From Methylococcaceae bacterium (GTDB taxonomy: Bacteria; Pseudomonadota; Gammaproteobacteria; Methylococcales; Methylomonadaceae), in NCBI GenBank assembly GCA_013138855.1, contig WTBX01000117.1:1-5293 (forward strand): DNA of 5,293 bases, read 5' to 3'. The position numbers were made by a program, and so were the translations under genes. Below the pieces are notes generated by a model, which saw nothing but the letters and a program-made list of their open reading frames with translations, ran no database searches and was not told the origin of the DNA. Positions 1-5,293 of the stretch are shown piece after piece; the stretch's first letter is position 1, and every line of letters starts with the position of its first letter.

Positions 1-434
1 CCAGTCATACCGACTGGATTACCATTGATTCACTACAGTTTGGTGTAGGGCGTGCGATTTCAGCCAGTGGCGGCGGTGCTGACCGTGAAACCAGCAACCC
101 TTCTTTTTCCGAAGTTACCTTAAGCAAATCTATGGATAAATCCTCTGTCGATTTAATGATGCAAGCCGTTTGCGGTAAGTCGTTAGGTAAGGCCACTATT
201 CATTTTGTACAAACAGGTGGTGCGGATGCTAAAGGTCAAGAGTATCTTGAAATCCTGCTGCATGATGCAATCGTCAGTTCATACAGCACCTCTAGTGGTG
301 GCGAACGTCCATCAGAGTCTGTTGCTATTAACTTCAATGGTTTCCAAATGCAGTACAACAAGTTCACCGAGGGCGGTACTGTGACCAAAGGCGAGTTGAA
401 AGGTTGGGATATGATGAAAAACGAAGCTCTATAA
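1..434 (+). CDS. hcp: Hcp, type VI secretion tube protein (5' partial)
   Basis: Hcp forms stacked hexameric rings that make the inner tube of the T6SS; it is secreted and carries or chaperones effectors. The first whole codon is at position 3 and 143 residues are visible before the TAA at 432-434. The family is usually about 160 residues, so roughly 15-20 N-terminal residues lie left of the window. Recognisable Hcp features are the opening strand SHTDWITIDSLQFGVGRAIS, a Gly-rich loop (visible residues 23-25), the segment LSKSMDKSSVDLMM (40-53), the strand EYLEILLHDAIVSSYSTSSG, SVAINF, and the C-terminal GWDMMKNEAL. The protein ends where a simple Hcp ends, with no C-terminal toxin extension, so it looks like a structural tube subunit rather than an evolved Hcp effector. 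It is followed at once by a strong terminator and then tagJ, the order seen in HSI-1 clusters. The family call is firm; the start cannot be seen. Confidence 0.95.
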   Translation, partial: SHTDWITIDSLQFGVGRAISASGGGADRETSNPSFSEVTLSKSMDKSSVDLMMQAVCGKSLGKATIHFVQTGGADAKGQEYLEILLHDAIVSSYSTSSGGERPSESVAINFNGFQMQYNKFTEGGTVTKGELKGWDMMKNEAL

Positions 435-438
435 AAAT

Positions 439-474
439 AAACCTGACAGGTTTTTAAAGCCTGTCAGGTTTTTT
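439..474 (+). terminator. Intrinsic terminator after hcp
   Basis: A perfect 12-bp stem (439-450 paired with 460-471; core ACCTGACAGG / CCTGTCAGGT) encloses a 9-base loop, and a run of six T covers 469-474. It starts five bases after the hcp stop codon. The left side is A-rich (433-437), so the same structure could also stop transcription on the minus strand. Because tagJ and the baseplate genes follow on the same strand, with no clear promoter between, it may be a leaky terminator that keeps hcp transcripts in excess. That role is inferred; the structure itself is seen directly. Confidence 0.88.
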
Positions 475-498
475 CGTAACTTACAAATAATAGAAATT

Positions 499-531
499 AA
501 AGCTGACAGTTCTTAATGAGCTGTCAGCTTT
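499..531 (+). terminator. Second hairpin between hcp and tagJ, possible back-up terminator or operator
   Basis: A perfect 11-bp inverted repeat (499-509 AAAGCTGACAG, 521-531 CTGTCAGCTTT) surrounds an 11-base spacer. The following bases, ACTTTCCTTT, are pyrimidine-rich but lack a clean T run, so it is a weaker terminator than the one at 439-474. It shares the inner CTGACAG/CTGTCAG arms with that first hairpin. It ends 30 bases before the tagJ ribosome binding site (AGGAGA, 561-566). It could be a tandem terminator, a binding site for a dimeric regulator, or an mRNA-end stabiliser; the sequence alone does not decide. Confidence 0.55.
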
Positions 532-571
532 ACTTTCCTTTAAAAACATTCATTTATTCTAGGAGATAGCC

Positions 572-1390
572 ATGCAGGATGTATCACAACAAATCGCCAG
601 TGGTGAGCTTGAAGCGGCTCTTCAAGATACTCAACAAAAAATTCGTAAAAATCCCGCTGATCCCAAATTGCGTATTTTATTATTCCAATTACAGTCTTTA
701 TTAGGTAACTGGAGCAAAGCTTTAAATCAGCTAAATGTGCTGCGCGATATGGATGCCTCTTGTATGCCTATGGTACAAACCTATGAACAAGTTTTAGCCT
801 GCGAAGCCTTACGCAAAGAAGTGTTTGCTGCCCGTAAAGCCCCGTTGATTTTTGGCGAGCCAGAAGAGTGGATTGCATTAATGTTTGAAGCTTTAAATCT
901 GGAAAATAATGGCGAACAAAACGCAGCCGACGAGCTTCGAGGTAAAGCATTAGAACAAGCCCCTGCGATTTCTGGAGAAATTGACGGTAACGCCTTTGCA
1001 TGGATTGCAGATGCCGACAGCCGATTATCTCCCATGTTGGAAGCGGTGATTAATGGACGCTATTATTGGATTCCTTTCCATAGAATTTCACAATTAAATT
1101 TAACAGACCCCGAAGATTTACGTGATTTTGCGTGGATGCCTGCCCAGTTTGTCTGGAGTAATGGCGGTGATGGTGTTGGTTTTATACCTACACGTTATCC
1201 CTCATCCGAAGATAGTGAGGATAACGCCATTAAAATGGCGCGAAAAACCGAATGGATAGCAAAAAGCGAGCAAAGTTATCACGGCTTAGGTCAAAGAATT
1301 TTAACGACCGATGTGGATGATTATCCTCTATTAAATTGTCGAACATTGGTTTTCAATGTAACGGAAGAAAGTTCTGAAACTCAGGAATAA
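572..1390 (+). CDS. tagJ: TagJ/ImpE family T6SS accessory protein
   Basis: TagJ (ImpE, HsiE1 in P. aeruginosa) is a cytoplasmic accessory protein of a subset of T6SSs. In HSI-1 it binds the N-terminal region of sheath protein TssB and the ATPase ClpV, so it is thought to help sheath disassembly or recycling. The 272-residue length fits the family. Residues 1-130 are helical and TPR-like (LEAALQDTQQKIRKNPADPKLRILLFQLQ is spread over 13-41, with a second helical pair around 100-130). The C-terminal half has the diagnostic segments FAWIADADSRLSPMLEAVI (142-160), NGRYYWIPFHRI (161-172), DLRDFAWMPAQFVW (182-195), GVGFIPTRYP (201-210) and GLGQRILTTDVDDYPLLNCR (238-257). The ATG at 572 is chosen because AGGAGA lies five bases upstream and the N-terminus matches a family-like start. 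It sits between hcp and tssE, as in HSI-1. No frameshift or missing segment is seen. Confidence 0.93.
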   Translation: MQDVSQQIASGELEAALQDTQQKIRKNPADPKLRILLFQLQSLLGNWSKALNQLNVLRDMDASCMPMVQTYEQVLACEALRKEVFAARKAPLIFGEPEEWIALMFEALNLENNGEQNAADELRGKALEQAPAISGEIDGNAFAWIADADSRLSPMLEAVINGRYYWIPFHRISQLNLTDPEDLRDFAWMPAQFVWSNGGDGVGFIPTRYPSSEDSEDNAIKMARKTEWIAKSEQSYHGLGQRILTTDVDDYPLLNCRTLVFNVTEESSETQE

Positions 1391-1411
1391 ACAAGATACT
1401 CAAAAAGCGGA

Positions 1412-1433
1412 GTGAAAAAACCTGTTTTTTCAC
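1412..1433 (+). repeat. A/T-rich hairpin in the tagJ-tssE spacer
   Basis: A perfect 9-bp inverted repeat, GTGAAAAAA (1412-1420) and TTTTTTCAC (1425-1433), has a 4-base CCTG loop. It lies in the only sizeable gap (83 bases) between tagJ and tssE. Only two G-C pairs hold the stem and no T run follows the structure, so it is a poor terminator as read. It could modestly attenuate transcription, mark an RNA processing point, or be a chance A/T palindrome. The rest of the spacer (1434-1473) is A-rich with no recognisable promoter. Confidence 0.5.
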
Positions 1434-1473
1434 ATCGAATTAAAAGACAGATTCAAAACCATCAGAAAAATAA

Positions 1474-1977
1474 ATGGCAGAATTAACCCAAAAAGAGCGA
1501 TTACAACCCTCACTCCTAGACCGTCTAACTGATGATGAGCCTCATCAACAACAAGAATCACGCGAAAAGCGCGTATTGTCTATGAGTAAACTAAGACAAT
1601 CCGTGGTACGTGATATTTCTTGGTTATTAAATGCTCGATCTTTAGATACCGTTATAGATTTAGAGCAATATCCAGAAGTGGCTACCTCGGTGCTTAATTT
1701 TGGCATTAAAGATTTATCGGGAACCAATGTAAGTGGAGCAGATTTAACCGCAATAGAACGTAGTCTTCAACAGGCTATTAAAAATTTTGAACCCCGTATT
1801 TTACCGCAATCACTTAATCTTCAAGTCGTGTCCGCCGAAGATAAAATGAATAATCAAGCGATGCAGTTTGATATAGAGGCGGACTTATGGTCGCAGCCCC
1901 TACCGCTACACTTATACTTGCGCAGTGAAATGGACACCTTGACAGGTGATTTTGAACTACACGATATGGACGGCTAA
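1474..1977 (+). CDS. tssE: TssE, T6SS baseplate protein (gp25-like)
   Basis: TssE is the T6SS counterpart of phage T4 gp25. It sits in the baseplate wedge with TssF and TssG and starts polymerisation of the TssB/TssC sheath. The 167-residue protein has the usual N-terminal LQPSLLDRLTDDEP (10-23), the helix motif VVRDISWLLN (44-53), YPEVATSVLNFGIKDLSG (66-83), and the conserved gp25 core motif EPRILP (106-111), which in phage gp25 helps hold the sheath-tube interface. A strand-rich end follows (FDIEADLW, PLHLYLRSEMD). An in-frame TAA at 1471-1473 directly precedes the ATG, which fixes 1474 as the first possible start; the family-like N-terminus supports it. No good Shine-Dalgarno sequence is visible upstream (CATCAGAAAAATAA), which is unusual here. 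It is followed by tssF after two bases, so the two are probably translationally coupled. Confidence 0.94.
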   Translation: MAELTQKERLQPSLLDRLTDDEPHQQQESREKRVLSMSKLRQSVVRDISWLLNARSLDTVIDLEQYPEVATSVLNFGIKDLSGTNVSGADLTAIERSLQQAIKNFEPRILPQSLNLQVVSAEDKMNNQAMQFDIEADLWSQPLPLHLYLRSEMDTLTGDFELHDMDG

Positions 1978-1979
1978 CG

Positions 1980-3863
1980 GTGGATCCACGCTTACTTAGA
2001 TATTACAACACGGAGCTACATCACCTTAGAGAGATGGGAGGCGAATTTGCTGCCGAATTTCCAAAAATTGCAGCACGTTTGGGCATGGATGGTTTCGAGT
2101 GTGCTGACCCTTATGTAGAACGATTATTAGAAGGTTTTGCCTTTTTAGCCGCCAGAGTGCAATTAAAAGTTGATGCTGAATTTCCTCGCTTTACTCAGCA
2201 TTTGCTGGAAATGGTCTACCCTAATTATTTAGAACCAACACCCTCAATGGCGGTAGTGCAATTTCAACCAGACTTAACGGAAGGCTCTTTAGATGAAGGC
2301 TTTGTGATTGAGCGTGATACCGAGCTACGCAGTCAAATCATCAAAGGCGAACAAACCGCCTGTGAATACCGCACCGCTCATGATGTAACCCTGTGGCCAT
2401 TGGAAATTACCGAAGCTGAATATTTATCAGGCGCAGGTGCAGTTGCTAATCTGGACGTACCAAGTCTATCAGGATTAAAAGCGGGCATTCGTTTAAGAAT
2501 GCGTACCACCGCAGGACTTAAATTTAATGAAATCTCCTTAGATAAATTGCCGATTTATTTACGTGGGACAGGCGAGTTACCCATGCAGCTTTATGAGCAG
2601 CTTATTTCGAATAGTTTCGCGGTCTGTGTTCAATCGGCTCAAAAACCACGTCAGTGGCAACACATTATTAAAGATAAACCTATAAAACGCTTTGGTTTTA
2701 ATGACAGTCAATCCTTATTAAAATACTCGCCACGTTCGTTTCAAGGTTATCGTTTATTGCAAGAATATTTTGCCTTTCCAGAACGCTTTATGTTTGCAGA
2801 GCTAACAGGCATTGCAAATGCTATTAAAGACTGTGATACCGATGAGCTAGACTTTATTATCATGCTTGATTGCAGTCAGTCACGCTTGATTAATGCGGTG
2901 GAAAAATCTCAGTTCGCGCTCTATTGCTCGCCTGCCATCAATCTATTTCCAAAGCGTGTGGATAGAATTCATGTCACCCAAATGCACTCCGAGTTTCACA
3001 TTCTGCCTGACCGCTCAAGACCGATGGATTTTGAAGTCTCACAAGTTACCGAAGTCGTTGGTATCGGCAATGATGGCAATACCAATGAAACTCAAGATTT
3101 TTTACCTTTTTACCAATATAGCGATGAACTAAGTAACAGCCAACAACAAGCTTATTACGCACTGCATAGGCAACAGCGGCAGTATTCATCAAAACAACGT
3201 CGTTTAGGCCCGCGCTCTAGTTATATCGGCAATGAAGTCTTCATTTCATTAGTGGATGCCAAAGAAGCACCTTACAGTAAAGAACTACGCCAATTAAGCA
3301 TTAAAACCTTATGCACTAACCGTGATTTACCCTTGCAAATGCCAGTCGGTATCGGCAAAACGGATTTCACCATGCCCAAAGGCGCACCTGTACAAAGCGT
3401 AAAATGTGTCGCAGGCCCCACTAAACCGAAACCCTCTCACGCAGATGGCGAGACGGCGTGGAATTTTATCAGTCATTTATCGCTCAACTATTTATCACTG
3501 ATTGATAATAACCACAAAGAAGGCGCGACGGCTTTACGCACTTTGTTAAAACTGTATGCTGATTATGGTGATGCCAGCATTCAAAAACAACTGGAAGGTT
3601 TGCTATCAGTCAGCTCTAACCCCATTGTCAGGCGTATTAATACGCAAGGGCCTATTGTTTTTGGGCGCGGTCTGGAAATAACTTTATTATTTGATGAAGG
3701 TTTATTTGAAGGCAGTGGTGTGTTTTTATTAGGCGCAGTGCTAGAAACTTTTTTAGCGCGTTATGTCTCTATCAATTCATTTACAGAAACCGTGATTAAA
3801 ACCACAGAGCGAGGGGAGATAATTAGATGGCCAGCGAGAACAGGGCAACGCGGCACGATTTAA
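1980..3863 (+). CDS. tssF: TssF, T6SS baseplate protein (VasA/ImpG family)
   Basis: TssF is the largest wedge protein of the T6SS baseplate (a T4 gp6-like role). Known structures show two TssF copies wrapped with one TssG, contacting TssE and TssK. The 627 residues are near the usual family length of about 590-620. Family landmarks at the N-terminus are LLRYYNTELHHLREMGGEFA (5-24), FPKIAARLGM (27-36), DPYVERLLEGFAFLAARVQ (43-61) and FPRFTQHLLEMVYPNYLEP (68-86). C-terminal landmarks are RGLEITLLFDE (563-573), FEGSGVFLLGAVLETFLARY (575-594), SINSFTET (597-604) and ERGEIIRWPAR (610-620). The start is a GTG two bases after the tssE TAA; it gives the standard N-terminal sequence (M/V)DPRLLRYYN, and the weak upstream signal suggests re-initiation by ribosomes finishing tssE. 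The last 37 bases also encode the start of tssG. A Gln/Ser-rich stretch around 388-406 looks like a variable surface loop. The reading frame is intact. Confidence 0.95.
   Translation: MDPRLLRYYNTELHHLREMGGEFAAEFPKIAARLGMDGFECADPYVERLLEGFAFLAARVQLKVDAEFPRFTQHLLEMVYPNYLEPTPSMAVVQFQPDLTEGSLDEGFVIERDTELRSQIIKGEQTACEYRTAHDVTLWPLEITEAEYLSGAGAVANLDVPSLSGLKAGIRLRMRTTAGLKFNEISLDKLPIYLRGTGELPMQLYEQLISNSFAVCVQSAQKPRQWQHIIKDKPIKRFGFNDSQSLLKYSPRSFQGYRLLQEYFAFPERFMFAELTGIANAIKDCDTDELDFIIMLDCSQSRLINAVEKSQFALYCSPAINLFPKRVDRIHVTQMHSEFHILPDRSRPMDFEVSQVTEVVGIGNDGNTNETQDFLPFYQYSDELSNSQQQAYYALHRQQRQYSSKQRRLGPRSSYIGNEVFISLVDAKEAPYSKELRQLSIKTLCTNRDLPLQMPVGIGKTDFTMPKGAPVQSVKCVAGPTKPKPSHADGETAWNFISHLSLNYLSLIDNNHKEGATALRTLLKLYADYGDASIQKQLEGLLSVSSNPIVRRINTQGPIVFGRGLEITLLFDEGLFEGSGVFLLGAVLETFLARYVSINSFTETVIKTTERGEIIRWPARTGQRGTI
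3811..3818 (+). promoter_or_regulatory. tssG ribosome binding site embedded in tssF
   Basis: GAGGGGAG lies eight bases before the tssG ATG and is the strongest Shine-Dalgarno-like sequence in the window. It is made from tssF codons 610-613 (GAG CGA GGG GAG, residues ERGE), so the conserved C-terminal TssF motif and the tssG initiation signal share the same bases. This fixes the tssG start at 3827 in spite of the 37-base overlap. Confidence 0.8.
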
Positions 3864-4840
3864 ATCTGCTACGCGACAAGCCGTATAAATTTAATTTTTT
3901 TCATGCACTCAGGCTTATAGAATGCGTTCATAAAGACAACCCTAAACTGGGATGTTCAAAACGTCCTGCTGATGACCCTATCCGTTTAGGTCAAGCGGTT
4001 TCAATGGCATTTGAGACTTCAACCTTAGCAGAATTCAAACTGGGTAAAGAAGGTCGCCCACCACGTTTAACACAACGTTTTTTCGGTTTATATGGCGCGA
4101 ATGCGCCCATGCCCTTACATATTACTGAATATGTCAGAGGGCGAGAATATAATAATCATGATAATACTTTAGCGCGATTCTCAGATGTCTTTCATCATCG
4201 AATGTTGTGTTTATTTTACAAAGCTCGCGCCGATACCGAGCCTACGTTTCAATTTGATCGTCCTGATAAAGATCGTTTTGCTGATTATGTCGGTGCGTTG
4301 CTTGGCATTGCTCAACCTGAATTTAAAAACCGTGATGCGATGCCCGATATTGCTAAGTTGCATTATTCAGGATTTTTATCCAATCAAGTCAAAAATGTTG
4401 CAGGATTAAAGAATGTATTAGCAGATTATTTTAAATTACCTGTTAGTGTTGAAGAGTTTGTAGGGGAATGGTTGACCATAGAACCCTCTGAACAAACACG
4501 CTTAGGCTTAAGTCCACAAACAGGAACACTTGGAATTTCTACGGTAATCGGCTCTAAAGTTTGGAGTTGTCAGCATAAATTTAGAATTGTGTTTGGAGCT
4601 TTAACTCAAGAAGAATATGAAAGTTTATTGCCCTCAGGAAAACGTCTGGAAGCTTTGATTGCGATTGTACGCAACTATATTGGTGATGAAATGAGCTGGG
4701 ATGTGCGTTTAATTTTAAAAAAAGAAGAGGTGAGCGGGGTTTCTTTAAATCAAGGCGCAAGATTAGGTTGGACGAGTTGGGTGGGGCATAGAGAAAGCAA
4801 AGAAGATGCGAGTGAATTGTTGTTGAATCCGTTTATTTAA
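3827..4840 (+). CDS. tssG: TssG, T6SS baseplate protein (VasB/ImpH family)
   Basis: TssG is the core of the baseplate wedge; it is embraced by two TssF subunits and anchors TssK trimers through loops, tying the baseplate to the membrane complex. The 337-residue length fits the family. Visible family motifs are LLRDKPYKFNFFHALRLIE (14-32), DDPIRLGQAVSMAFE (49-63), the strongly conserved RFFGLYGANAPMPLHITEY (84-102), NTLARFSDVFHHRMLCLFYK (113-132, the helix usually seen as FLDxFHHRLLSLFYRA), and the C-terminal LGWTSWVG. The ATG at 3827 is preceded by GAGGGGAG at an 8-base spacing and gives an N-terminus of normal length, so the 37-base overlap with tssF is accepted. A run of seven A (4717-4723) lies near the 3' end, but the frame continues intact to TAA. 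In HSI-1-like clusters clpV usually comes next; here it does not. Confidence 0.95.
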   Translation: MASENRATRHDLNLLRDKPYKFNFFHALRLIECVHKDNPKLGCSKRPADDPIRLGQAVSMAFETSTLAEFKLGKEGRPPRLTQRFFGLYGANAPMPLHITEYVRGREYNNHDNTLARFSDVFHHRMLCLFYKARADTEPTFQFDRPDKDRFADYVGALLGIAQPEFKNRDAMPDIAKLHYSGFLSNQVKNVAGLKNVLADYFKLPVSVEEFVGEWLTIEPSEQTRLGLSPQTGTLGISTVIGSKVWSCQHKFRIVFGALTQEEYESLLPSGKRLEALIAIVRNYIGDEMSWDVRLILKKEEVSGVSLNQGARLGWTSWVGHRESKEDASELLLNPFI

Positions 4841-4861
4841 TTGTTTGAGTAGAGTAGAAAA

Positions 4862-5293
4862 ATGGCAAAAATTACTGATATTTCACAACTAGATTTAAAT
4901 GAAACTTATAGTTATGCCGATTATTTAACATGGCAATTTGATGACGCGCTTGAATTAATCAAAGGCAAAATCATGTTGATGTCACCTGCGCCGAATGTTA
5001 ATCATCAAAGAATTGAAACGCGCTTATTATTGGCAATAGGTAATTATTTAGTAGGAAAGCGATGTGAAATGTTTCCTGCACCGTTTGATGTGCGTTTATA
5101 CGACCGTAATAAGTCTATTTTAAAAAATAAAGAATGTCATACGGTAGTGCAGCCTGATTTATGTGTCATTTGTAATCCTGATATTTTGGACAAGCAAGGT
5201 TGTAATGGTGCGCCTGATTGGGTAATTGAGATTTTATCGAAAGGTAATTCTCGCAAGGATATGAAAATTAAGTATGAGCTGTATCAAGAGTCT
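4862..5293 (+). CDS. Uma2 family (DUF820) putative PD-(D/E)XK nuclease, 3' partial
   Basis: The frame is open from ATG 4862 to the window edge: 144 codons of a protein expected to be about 190-200 residues. The Uma2 family shares the restriction-endonuclease fold, is mostly uncharacterised, and is often present in many copies in cyanobacteria and some sulfur bacteria. Seen here are YSYADYLTW (16-24), the strand ELIKGKIMLMSPAPNVNHQR (31-50) with the His48 region, PAPFDVRLYD (72-81), VVQPDLCVIC (95-104) with the likely metal ligand Asp99, and APDWVIEILSKGNSRKDMK (117-135) with Glu123 as the second acidic residue, then a Lys/Tyr-rich helix (IKYELYQES). The motif usually read as LSPGNS or LSPST is LSKGNS here. 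It starts 21 bases after tssG, with no terminator between, so it may be co-transcribed; the upstream signal (GAGTAGAG) is weak. An in-frame TAG at 4850-4852 rules out a longer start. No proven T6SS link exists; it could be an unrelated gene placed downstream. Confidence 0.85.
   Translation, partial: MAKITDISQLDLNETYSYADYLTWQFDDALELIKGKIMLMSPAPNVNHQRIETRLLLAIGNYLVGKRCEMFPAPFDVRLYDRNKSILKNKECHTVVQPDLCVICNPDILDKQGCNGAPDWVIEILSKGNSRKDMKIKYELYQES

Noticed and set aside
5..196. Minus-strand open frame of 63 codons
   Set aside because: It lies opposite the well-supported hcp coding sequence, resembles no known protein, and has no ribosome binding site of note.
503..534. CTGACA ... TTTACT as a possible promoter for tagJ
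   Set aside because: The spacing is about 20 bases, the -10 match is poor, and the -35-like part is simply the arm of the inverted repeat.
768..1035. Two overlapping minus-strand open frames opposite tagJ
   Set aside because: Both are shadows of the tagJ reading frame, with unlikely Arg/Ser/Leu-rich composition and no family resemblance.
1412..1486. Short GTG-started frame (24 codons) overlapping the tssE start, a possible leader peptide
   Set aside because: The GGAG that might serve as its ribosome binding site overlaps the GTG itself, leaving no spacing, and the A/K-rich peptide looks like translated spacer.
2893..3132. 79-codon plus-strand frame inside tssF
   Set aside because: It is an out-of-frame shadow of tssF, which has intact conserved sequence on both sides.
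4717..4726. A AAA AAA heptamer in the correct phase in tssG, a possible -1 frameshift site
   Set aside because: The zero frame carries the expected TssG C-terminus to its stop. The -1 frame ends after about 25 codons with nothing recognisable, and no clear stimulatory structure is seen.
1..5293. CRISPR arrays, tRNA or rRNA genes, insertion sequences
   Set aside because: No spaced direct repeats, clover-leaf-like segments, transposase frames or terminal inverted repeats were seen.

Overview
The window lies inside a type VI secretion system (T6SS) gene cluster, read entirely on the + strand. In order it holds the 3' part of hcp (tube protein), tagJ/impE (accessory protein), tssE, tssF and tssG (baseplate wedge proteins), and the first 144 codons of a Uma2-family (DUF820) putative nuclease that runs off the right edge. 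The order hcp-tagJ-tssE-tssF-tssG matches the HSI-1 type of cluster known from Pseudomonas aeruginosa, so tssB and tssC are expected just left of the window. In HSI-1 clpV follows tssG, but here the Uma2 gene takes that place.

The DNA is AT-rich (about 40% G+C by eye). A Proteobacteria-type T6SS combined with a Uma2 gene suggests a gammaproteobacterium, perhaps a sulfur oxidiser of the Thiotrichales/Beggiatoa kind, where Uma2 genes are common. This placement is inference and only weakly supported.

Layout: 1-434 hcp (5' end outside the window); 435-571 a 137-base spacer with two strong hairpins, the first a good intrinsic terminator, both built on the same CTGACAG/CTGTCAG core; 572-1390 tagJ; 1391-1473 a short spacer with an A/T-rich hairpin; 1474-1977 tssE; 1980-3863 tssF (GTG start, two bases after tssE); 3827-4840 tssG (37-base overlap with tssF); a 21-base gap; and 4862 to the end, the Uma2-like gene. 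There is no stretch over 300 bases without a gene.

Together, Hcp forms the inner tube that is fired out of the cell. TssE, TssF and TssG, with TssK from elsewhere, form the baseplate on which the tube and TssB/TssC sheath assemble. TagJ links the sheath protein TssB with the recycling ATPase ClpV. The tight tssE-tssF-tssG packing points to coupled translation of the wedge, while the terminator after hcp probably lets the abundant tube protein be made in excess over the downstream parts. The core machinery looks ordinary and intact. The points worth a second look are the twin hairpins, the dual-coding tssF/tssG junction and the Uma2 gene in place of clpV.
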